Source of the DNA: Streptomyces clavuligerus
Lineage (GTDB): Bacteria > Actinomycetota > Actinomycetes > Streptomycetales > Streptomycetaceae
Assembly (NCBI RefSeq): GCF_005519465.1
Contig: NZ_CP027859.1
Location: 620,001-684,000 of the forward strand
Direction: 5' to 3'
DNA: 64,000 nucleotides
Shown: piece by piece, positions 1-6,092 of the stretch
Layout: every line of letters starts with the position of its first letter
How positions within the stretch are numbered: the stretch's first letter is position 1
Notes under the pieces: generated by a model
Seen by the model: the letters and a program-made list of their open reading frames with translations, nothing else
Told to the model about the DNA's origin: nothing
Database searches by the model: none
Made by a program: the position numbers and the translations under genes

Positions 1-260
1 GTCTGGGTGGTCTGGATGAAGGAGCCGAGGAAACCGAGGACGGCCCGTGCTTCGGGCGACTGTTCCTGGACGACCTTCGCCCGGGAGGAAGCCCCGTGGA
101 TACCGTTGGGGAAGAGGCTTGTGCTCGTGTCGTCGTATGTGGCGTCGTCGGCGTCCTCGAAGTCGACGCCCGCCCCCGGTTGCGGCTTGGTGCCGTCGGT
201 GGTCACCGAGAAGAGGCCCGCGCCCGTGCTCGCGAAGCCGAAGATGTTGTCGAACACCAT
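1..260 (-). CDS. Partial protein of unknown function in toxin-like locus
   Basis: This is the N-terminal 86 residues of a protein whose C-terminus lies beyond the left edge. It starts at ATG 260 behind an AGGAGTG ribosome site. The sequence begins MVFDNIFGFAST and is acidic, with a run of Asp residues around 33-44. No signal peptide, membrane segment or known domain can be seen. It lies 46 bases downstream of, and on the same strand as, the putative pore-forming protein, so the two are probably co-transcribed. A role as partner or immunity protein of that toxin is only a guess from position. Confidence 0.7.
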   Translation of the reverse strand, partial: MVFDNIFGFASTGAGLFSVTTDGTKPQPGAGVDFEDADDATYDDTSTSLFPNGIHGASSRAKVVQEQSPEARAVLGFLGSFIQTTQ

Positions 261-306
261 GGTCGTCACTCCTGATCGTCGTCGTCGTGGCGGCGGCGCC
301 GCCCGG

Positions 307-1428
307 TCAGGGCTGCTTGTGCAGCTCCCGTTCGCTGCCGGTCAGGCTCTCGCCGTCGAACATCGTGTGGTGGACCTCCAGGGCGGAGACCACCTCGGCC
401 AGTCCCTTCATCCGGAAGCCGCCGCCCGCAAGGCCGAGGTCGGCGATGTCCCGGGCGACCACCTCGTCGAGACCGGGGTACTCCCCGGGCTGCGGAGGGG
501 ACAGGACCGCCACCGGAACGTCGTACTTCACCGCGAGCAGTCCGGAGAAGGTCACCGGGATCTCATAGGTGTACTGCTTGACGGCGCGTCGCTGGGTGAC
601 GAGGGTCTCCACCCGGGAGCCCGGCTGGACCGTGCCGGAGATCTCCGACTTCGAGGCCCAGCTCGTGGTCAGGGTGCCGCTGACGGAGGCGGTGAGGCCC
701 AGGGCCAACTGGGCGCTGAGATCGGCCTTGCCGGTGGCGGTGCCCGTGGTCGTGAACGCCCCCGACGTGGTCACCGAGGTCGCCGCGGAGTTCGTCACAC
801 CGTTCGTCGTCGAGTTCGTCACACCGTTCTCGGTGGTGTTGTCGTTGTCGACCCCGATGTTGTCCTTGCTGTTCTTGTTGGTCACGCTGTTCTTGACCTT
901 GTTGTCCATCGTGTTCTGAAGCTGGTTCTGGAGCTGTGTCTGGAACTGCGCCTGGAGCTGGAGTTGCAGTTGGGCCGCCAACTGCAACTGGAGCTCCGCG
1001 CCGACACTGCCGCCGAAGGTGAGCTGGCTCGATCCCTGGAGCGACCAGGTGATCCCGTTCGACACGGTGAAATCGACCGAGTCGGTGAAGTTCATCGTGG
1101 AGGTCTGGCTGAGGTTGACATAGGCACGTGAGGAGAATGTGTCGGGCGGGGGCTGGTTGATATTGCGCCGCTCCTCGATCAGCGGCTCCCCGAGGTTCAT
1201 ATAGGCGAGCCAGCCCCGTTGGTATGCGGACCCGGAGAAGTTGCCGAAGCTCGATTTGTTCAAGGAGAATCCGACCGGCTTGTGCCGCACTCCGTAATCA
1301 TCGACATAGACCAGGTCAGGATGGTCCAGGATGGACCGCCAGGTCTGGTCGATGTTCAGTTCCCGCAGGTTCTTCTTGGTCAGCGGCCGACGCTTGGCCC
1401 GTTCCAGGTTGTACGCGTTGGAAGGCAT
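307..1428 (-). CDS. Aerolysin/ETX-MTX2-like pore-forming protein (putative)
   Basis: The 373-residue product starts at MPSNAYNLERAK behind GAGGACGGGGAA; an upstream in-frame ATG at 1494 lacks a ribosome site. Residues about 105-140 and 240-305 are rich in alternating polar and hydrophobic residues typical of long beta strands. The later part reads ISGTVQPGSRVETLV followed by KQYTYEIPVTFSG, which resembles the stem-to-strand region of ETX/MTX2 aerolysin-type toxins. Between them lie a Gln/Leu alternating stretch and a Ser/Thr/Asn-rich stretch, as expected for a membrane-inserting amphipathic hairpin. There is no signal peptide. The fold assignment rests on pattern only. A non-toxic structural protein is possible, but the divergent lectin genes fit a toxin locus. 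Confidence 0.6.
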   Translation of the reverse strand: MPSNAYNLERAKRRPLTKKNLRELNIDQTWRSILDHPDLVYVDDYGVRHKPVGFSLNKSSFGNFSGSAYQRGWLAYMNLGEPLIEERRNINQPPPDTFSSRAYVNLSQTSTMNFTDSVDFTVSNGITWSLQGSSQLTFGGSVGAELQLQLAAQLQLQLQAQFQTQLQNQLQNTMDNKVKNSVTNKNSKDNIGVDNDNTTENGVTNSTTNGVTNSAATSVTTSGAFTTTGTATGKADLSAQLALGLTASVSGTLTTSWASKSEISGTVQPGSRVETLVTQRRAVKQYTYEIPVTFSGLLAVKYDVPVAVLSPPQPGEYPGLDEVVARDIADLGLAGGGFRMKGLAEVVSALEVHHTMFDGESLTGSERELHKQP

Positions 1429-1735
1429 TTCCCCGTCCTCGACTAATTCCGGCCGAAACTGCGCTCGGTGAAGTGGAAACAGGCATCTGCGCACGTTCCG
1501 AGAGTGGAAGCTAACACGATCCCCATTGCCCGGGAAGACATCTCAGAGATTCTTGCCCTATCGAGTGACAATCGCTCGGGAGCCACCTCGACCCGCTTGC
1601 GACGACGGTAGGTTGAGCAACCGTCGATCAATCGGCCGAGGCCGATCGATTCCATGGCAACGCCGCATTTAACGACGGCTGAGCCGAGCGTCCGACGCAT
1701 TGTTCTCCACATCCAGAACAGGTGAGGTTTCCGCT
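1429..1735. promoter_or_regulatory. Divergent promoter region of toxin/lectin locus
   Basis: This 307-base non-coding stretch separates two divergent gene groups and must carry both promoters. It is less GC-rich than the flanking genes. Two inverted repeats stand out: GGTTG-AG-CAACC at 1611-1622 and ATCGGCC-GA-GGCCGAT at 1631-1646. They are close together and nearer the rightward gene, so they may be operator sites. No regulator gene is adjacent. The promoters themselves were not identified with confidence. Confidence 0.4.
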
Positions 1736-2455
1736 ATGTACACCCAAGAACGCACGGCGATGGCGAATTTGGTGGTCGGCGGCCCGGTGGCGGTGAACAG
1801 CTATGACAACGCGATCGTGGCGGCGCTGGTCGAGAACCGGCCGGTCATGCTCGTCCACGCCTTCAACGGCGGCTATCTGCGGCCCGTCGAACTGAAGGAG
1901 GAGAGCCACGACAAGGGGGTCAAACTGGCCACCGCGCTCGACCCGGCCACCAAGGACGCGCAGGGCCACCTCTGGCACATCACCCCCGGCGGCTTCTTCG
2001 GACAGCGGCCGCTGTACTTCATCGAGAGCGCCGCGGGCCAGGTGTCGCCCAAGCCCCCGGTCGCGGGCGGCGCCGACACGGGCCGCGGCGACGACGGCGC
2101 GCCGAAGCCGCAGCGCAGGCGGATCACGGTGCATCAGGAGGCGCCGAAGAGCACGGCCGACACCGTCCAGGTCGGCCTGCCCGGCAAGGTCGGCGACAAG
2201 TGGCGCGGAAAGAACGGCGCGGTCGAGGACACCCAGCTCTGGGTGGTCACGGTGACCCCGTGGGGCGGGATCACCTTCGTCCCGATCACCCACCCCGACG
2301 CCATCCTCGGCTTCAAGGACCACGCGGTGACGGCCGACAGCGAGGTGCGGCTCACCTACAACTGGGGAGGCGACTTCACCGGGACGGTCATCAACACGTT
2401 CTACCCGCGGCTGCCCAACGAGTGGAACGTCCCGTACCACCACATCTTCACGTGA
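1736..2455 (+). CDS. Beta-trefoil (ricin-like) lectin-type protein, putative
   Basis: The 239-residue protein starts at ATG 1736, eight bases after GGTGAGG; a TTG at 1700 in frame is less likely. QLW near the C-terminus and HLWHITPGG in the first half resemble the QxW motif that ends ricin-type trefoil repeats. The repeats are divergent and a charged linker (about 105-140) splits the protein in two. There is no signal peptide or membrane segment. It is followed after 67 bases by a protein with a clear ricin domain, so a carbohydrate-binding role is reasonable. Sequence alone does not prove the fold. Confidence 0.6.
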   Translation: MYTQERTAMANLVVGGPVAVNSYDNAIVAALVENRPVMLVHAFNGGYLRPVELKEESHDKGVKLATALDPATKDAQGHLWHITPGGFFGQRPLYFIESAAGQVSPKPPVAGGADTGRGDDGAPKPQRRRITVHQEAPKSTADTVQVGLPGKVGDKWRGKNGAVEDTQLWVVTVTPWGGITFVPITHPDAILGFKDHAVTADSEVRLTYNWGGDFTGTVINTFYPRLPNEWNVPYHHIFT

Positions 2456-2522
2456 TCAGCGGCCATGTCCGTGCCACACCCGTCCCGAACCCATGCCCGT
2501 ACCGCCTGGAAGAGGCACCACG

Positions 2523-4367
2523 ATGCCCGTGCCCACGGAAGAACTGAAACTGGAGATCGTCCACGCCGCCACCGGGAAGACCCTGGGCGCCCGGGCCGCG
2601 CCGAGCACGGACGCGGCGCTCGTCGTCCGTGACTTTCCCGACGGCGGCCCGGGCCCGGAGCGGTGGCAGCTCGTCCCCGTACCGGCCCCGCAGGGCGGGC
2701 AGGCACCGGACCAGCCGGCCTATGTGATCCGCAACGCGGTCAGCGGCAAGGTGCTCGACAACCCCGCCGCCGCGGACCGGGGCATCCGCCAGGGCGACGC
2801 CGCCGCGGGCAAGAAGAGCCAGCAGTGGCACATCGTCCCCGTCGAGGGCGAGGCGGGCCTCTACTGCATCGAGGGCGCGGGCGACCGCGCCGTTCTCGAC
2901 CTCGCCGACCCCGGCCCGGACGACACCCGGATCGTTCTGCGTGAGTACGACGACGGCGCGAAGAGCCAGCGGTGGCGGTTCACCACCGCCGCACCCGAGC
3001 GCGTCAGCGACCCCGTGCTGCGCTGGGCGTCCCTGGACCACTGGAACGGCCGCCGGTCCTGGCGGCTGGACCGCTCGGCCGCGCTGCGGCCCGTACCGGA
3101 CGCGACGCCCTCCTTCAGCGACATGCTGCTGGTCCTCGAACGGTTCGGGAGCGACCAGGAGGCCGGGGCGTGGAAGGTCGAAGGGGCCACCCGCTCCCCC
3201 GGCGGACAGCCGGACCGGTGGGCCGGGACCGGTGCGCGGTTCCTCGCCGACACCGCGGGAACAGGGCGCGTGGACATCGTCGGGCTCACCCCCGCGAAGG
3301 GGGCGGTGACCTCGGCCGGCCGGGGCGACGGCACCTTCGAGGACGAGCGCGCCCTGCTTCAGTCCACGCCGCCCCCGACCCCGGCGGACCTGTGGACCCT
3401 CGCGGACACGACGGGGAACGGCAAGCCGGACGTGGTCGTGCTGGCCGCCGACGGGGTCCGGGTCTCCCGTCAGGACCAGGGCGGGGCGTTCGCGCCCACG
3501 GGCGGTGAGCTGGTCCTCAAGGCGTTCGGACACGGCAAGCCGGGCGGCGGGTGGCTTGCCGACAAGCACCCGCGCTTTCTCGCCGACACCACGGGTGACG
3601 GACGGCTCGACCTCGTCGGCTGCCACGACGACGGTGTCCGGATCTCGCTCCAGGACGAGGAGGGGAAGTTCGCGCCGCTCGCCGATGAGCCGGTGCTCCG
3701 GGCGTTCGGGCACGACGGGAGCGCGGGTGGCTGGCTCGTCGGCAAGCACCCCCGCTTTCTCGCCGACACCACGGGTGACGGACGGCTCGACATCGTCGGC
3801 TGCCACGACGACGGCGTCTGGGTGTCGCTCCAGGACGAGGAGGGGGCGTTCGCCGATCCCCTGTACATCCTCGACGACTTCGGGGTCGACCAGGGGTGGA
3901 GCTCGGTCGACGAGCACCCCCGCTTCCTGGTCGGGACCACCGGTGGCGGAGCACCGGACCTCGTGGGGTTCGGTCCGCAGGGCGTTGTCGTGGCGCGCGG
4001 GCTCGGCGACGGCACGTTCGGGCCCGCGAAGCTCGTTCTGAACGACTTCGGACTCGCCCAGGGATGGACGGGCGGGAAGCACCTCAGGTTCCTCGCCGAT
4101 GTCACCGGCGACGGCGGCCCGGACATCGTGGGCTTCGGCGACGAGGGGGTCTGGGTCTCGCACAGCCTCGGCGACGGCCGGTTCGAGCAGGCTCAACTGG
4201 TGTGCCGCGGCTTCGGGTACAACGAGGACGCGGGCGGCTGGCGGGTCGACCGCCATCCCCGTTTCGTCACCGACATCACCGGGGACGGACGGGTCGACAT
4301 CGTCGGGTTCGGGGGCCCGGGAGTGTATGTCGCCCGGAATCTCTTCCGCCGGTTCAGGACCCGATAG
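2523..4367 (+). CDS. Ricin-type lectin domain fused to FG-GAP/VCBS beta-propeller
   Basis: The 614-residue protein starts at ATG 2523 behind GGAAGAGG, not at the ATG ten codons upstream. Residues about 8-165 form a ricin-type beta-trefoil with three QxW-type motifs (ERWQLV, QQWHIV, QRWRFT). From about 180 to the end, seven or so propeller repeats carry the calcium-loop signature DxTGDGxxD, for example FLADTTGDGRLDLVG. Both modules are typical sugar- or surface-binding folds. No catalytic domain and no signal peptide are visible, so export would need a non-Sec route or cell lysis. With its neighbours it looks like the targeting part of a toxin set (inference). Confidence 0.8.
   Translation: MPVPTEELKLEIVHAATGKTLGARAAPSTDAALVVRDFPDGGPGPERWQLVPVPAPQGGQAPDQPAYVIRNAVSGKVLDNPAAADRGIRQGDAAAGKKSQQWHIVPVEGEAGLYCIEGAGDRAVLDLADPGPDDTRIVLREYDDGAKSQRWRFTTAAPERVSDPVLRWASLDHWNGRRSWRLDRSAALRPVPDATPSFSDMLLVLERFGSDQEAGAWKVEGATRSPGGQPDRWAGTGARFLADTAGTGRVDIVGLTPAKGAVTSAGRGDGTFEDERALLQSTPPPTPADLWTLADTTGNGKPDVVVLAADGVRVSRQDQGGAFAPTGGELVLKAFGHGKPGGGWLADKHPRFLADTTGDGRLDLVGCHDDGVRISLQDEEGKFAPLADEPVLRAFGHDGSAGGWLVGKHPRFLADTTGDGRLDIVGCHDDGVWVSLQDEEGAFADPLYILDDFGVDQGWSSVDEHPRFLVGTTGGGAPDLVGFGPQGVVVARGLGDGTFGPAKLVLNDFGLAQGWTGGKHLRFLADVTGDGGPDIVGFGDEGVWVSHSLGDGRFEQAQLVCRGFGYNEDAGGWRVDRHPRFVTDITGDGRVDIVGFGGPGVYVARNLFRRFRTR
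3565..3820 (+). repeat. 180-bp near-identical propeller-blade duplication
   Basis: The stretch near 3565-3640 and that at 3745-3820 are almost identical at the DNA level with a period of exactly 180 bases (60 codons). This points to a recent in-frame duplication of one propeller blade within the lectin/FG-GAP gene. Confidence 0.75.
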
Positions 4368-4481
4368 CGGGACCGACAGCAGGACCCGGCAGCCGGGCGC
4401 CGACAGCGGGCCCGGCGGCGGGTGGAGAGGCAGCCCTCGGATCGGCGGATCTCGACGGCCGTACGGCGACGGCGCGCTCCT

Positions 4482-4521
4482 GGCGTGCCGGAACCGCCCG
4501 GGGTGGCGGTTCCGGCACGCC
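4482..4521. terminator. Bidirectional terminator hairpin
   Basis: A perfect 17-base-pair stem (4482-4498 with 4505-4521) with a 6-base loop lies between the convergent lectin/FG-GAP gene and arsR. Confidence 0.8.
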
Positions 4522-4556
4522 TTCTTGCACCGGGCCGCCACCGCGGCTGTCCGGTG

Positions 4557-4934
4557 TCAGGCCGGTGCCGGAGCGCTGACGAGGATCTTGCCGAGCGCGC
4601 CGAGGACGGCGGGCTCGACGCGGTAGTAGACCCAGGTGCCGCGCCGCTCGGAGGTAAGGAGTCCGGCCTCCTTGAGCTTTTTGAGGTGGTGGGAGACGGT
4701 GGGCTGGGAGACGCCGACGTCGGAGATGTCGCACACGCACGCCTCACCGCTCTCGTGGGAGGCCACGGCGGAGAAGAGGCGGAGCCGGACCGGGTCGCCG
4801 AGCGCCTTGAACACCCGGGCGGCGATCTCGGCCTCCCGGGCCGTCAGGGGGCGCTCGGTCAGCGGCGGGCAGCTCGGGGCCGCCGCGCCCGGTCCGTTGG
4901 TCCCGGCCCGCGGCGGCGCCTTCGCATTCGACAT
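4557..4934 (-). CDS. arsR: ArsR/SmtB-family metalloregulator
   Basis: The 125-residue repressor has the ArsR winged helix. ACVCDISDVGVSQPTVSHHL contains the CVCD metal-binding pair at the start of the recognition region, as in arsenite- and antimonite-sensing ArsR proteins. The start ATG 4934 has no ribosome site and sits directly beside an operator-like repeat, so the message may be leaderless and autoregulated. No intact arsenic efflux or reductase gene is in the window. Only a truncated arsO-like stub remains upstream on the same strand. The protein is probably functional but may now be orphaned. Confidence 0.88.
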   Translation of the reverse strand: MSNAKAPPRAGTNGPGAAAPSCPPLTERPLTAREAEIAARVFKALGDPVRLRLFSAVASHESGEACVCDISDVGVSQPTVSHHLKKLKEAGLLTSERRGTWVYYRVEPAVLGALGKILVSAPAPA

Positions 4935-4936
4935 AC

Positions 4937-4962
4937 GGCTATGTTGACATATATCGAATCAA
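4937..4962. promoter_or_regulatory. ArsR-type operator overlapping the arsR promoter
   Basis: On the minus strand the sequence TGATTCGATATATGTCAACA directly precedes the arsR start. A near copy, TGATTCGATGAGTGTCGACA, occurs at 5237-5256 in front of the arsO-like stub. The conserved core and its position over the promoter suggest an ArsR binding site. Confidence 0.6.
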
Positions 4963-5029
4963 GGGGCGAGGTGTCACTCCCGCCCGGGCCGCCGGACGGC
5001 GGGCGGCGCGCGCGGCGGCGCGGCCCGCG

Positions 5030-5208
5030 CCGCGCGGGGAGTTCGGGGTGAGGCTGTCGCAGGAGCGCGGCCAGGACCCCACGGCCCGGCCGGACGCCTC
5101 CGGCACCACCGGCCCGGGTTCCCGTCCGGGCAGGGCGCGGGCGGTGGCCGGCCGGGACTGCCCGCCCCCGGTCACGGCGGCGTCCACGGCGACATCGACG
5201 CGCTCCAT
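5030..5208 (-). pseudogene. Truncated arsO-like flavin monooxygenase
   Basis: The reading frame begins MERVDVAV and contains TGGGQSRPATARAL, VVPEASGRAVGSWP and CDSLTPNSP. These match the N-terminal dinucleotide-binding region of the flavin monooxygenases found in Streptomyces ars clusters (typically GGGQSGLATA...VVLEAS...GSW...DSLxLFSP). Similarity stops after about 60 residues and the rest of a roughly 350-400 residue enzyme is missing. Small insertions and substitutions, including the second Rossmann glycine changed to Arg, show decay. It is preceded by an ArsR-type operator copy. The assignment is from memory of the family pattern. Confidence 0.55.
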
Positions 5209-5218
5209 CAGTCAAGCC

Positions 5219-5302
5219 CCTGTTTCGACACACATCTATGTCGACACTCATCGAATCAGACGGCGGCCGACCTCGCAAGCCATCGACAGATGTCGAAACA
5301 GG
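5219..5302. promoter_or_regulatory. Inverted pair of ArsR-type operators
   Basis: CCTGTTTCGACA at 5219-5230 is repeated exactly in inverted orientation as TGTCGAAACAGG at 5291-5302. The second arm includes the palindrome TCGACA-GA-TGTCGA (5283-5296). TGTCGA-type half sites also occur at 5239-5245. This resembles a divergent ars promoter: one side faces the arsO stub, while the other faces a region now lacking any ars gene. Confidence 0.6.
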
Positions 5303-5492
5303 CAGGGAAAGCGCCCGGAACCGGCCGTGCGGTGCCCGGACGGCGCCCGGCGCGGCGGGGCGCGCGCCGGGCCGCCGTTGAGCGGATGTACGCGCGGTCG
5401 TTGAGCCGCCGTTGAGTGGGGGCGGGCATCGTCGTTGCCGCGGGACGAGAACTCATCCCCCCTCGTAGCGAACGAATCGAAGGAGCGCTCCC

Positions 5493-6044
5493 ATGCGCAG
5501 AATGCTCGCTGTGCTCGCCACCTCCGCCGCCCTCGCGCTGAGCACCGCCCTGCCGGCGGGTGCCACCACGGGCGCCGCCCCCGGTCCCTCCGGAAGCGGC
5601 AACGAGTGTGTCGCCGACGTCGACACCAAGAAGGTGACCTGCTTCGACACCTTCCGCGAGGCCGCGAAGGCAGGCTCGGATGGCGCGATCACCGACGCCG
5701 ACAACCCCAAGGAGCTGAACGCCGCCCTCGCCTCCTACCGCGAGGACTGGGGCACCGGCCGCACCTGGCTCGGCACCGCCACCTGGGACTCCCAGTGGCA
5801 GGGCGACGCCCTGTACTTCTGGGGCGACCACGCCTGCGCCACCGGCAACGGCGAGGACTACGCCTGGGACCTCAGCGGCAGCCGCTGGGACGACCAGCTC
5901 AGCTCCCTGACCCCCAGCAGCGTCTGCTGGATCGAGCTGTTCCAGTTCCCCGCGAGGGGCGGCGCCAAGAGCGAGCCGTTCAAGTCCCCGGCCGGTGACC
6001 TCGGCTGGTGGAACGACCGCACCTCGACCATCACCTTCGTCTGA
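5493..6044 (+). CDS. Secreted beta/gamma-crystallin-like protein
   Basis: The 183-residue protein has a Sec signal peptide (MRRMLAVLATSAALALS, cleavage near ALPAGA). The mature part is Trp-rich with four Cys. WDDQLSS matches the calcium-binding motif (N/D)(N/D)xx(S/T)S of beta/gamma-crystallin Greek keys, and WNDRTST near the end is a weaker second copy. Streptomyces secretes several such small crystallin folds, some of them inhibitors or toxins, but no specific activity can be read here. AAGGAGCGCTCCC precedes the ATG. It stands alone between the ars remnant and a terminator. Confidence 0.7.
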   Translation: MRRMLAVLATSAALALSTALPAGATTGAAPGPSGSGNECVADVDTKKVTCFDTFREAAKAGSDGAITDADNPKELNAALASYREDWGTGRTWLGTATWDSQWQGDALYFWGDHACATGNGEDYAWDLSGSRWDDQLSSLTPSSVCWIELFQFPARGGAKSEPFKSPAGDLGWWNDRTSTITFV

Positions 6045-6050
6045 GCGCCG

Positions 6051-6086
6051 GGGGCCGGACCGCACATCCCCCGGCGGTCCGGCCCC
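6051..6086. terminator. Bidirectional terminator hairpin
   Basis: A perfect 13-base-pair stem (6051-6063 with 6074-6086) lies between the ends of the crystallin-like gene and the SARP gene. Confidence 0.8.
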
Positions 6087-6092
6087 ACCGCC

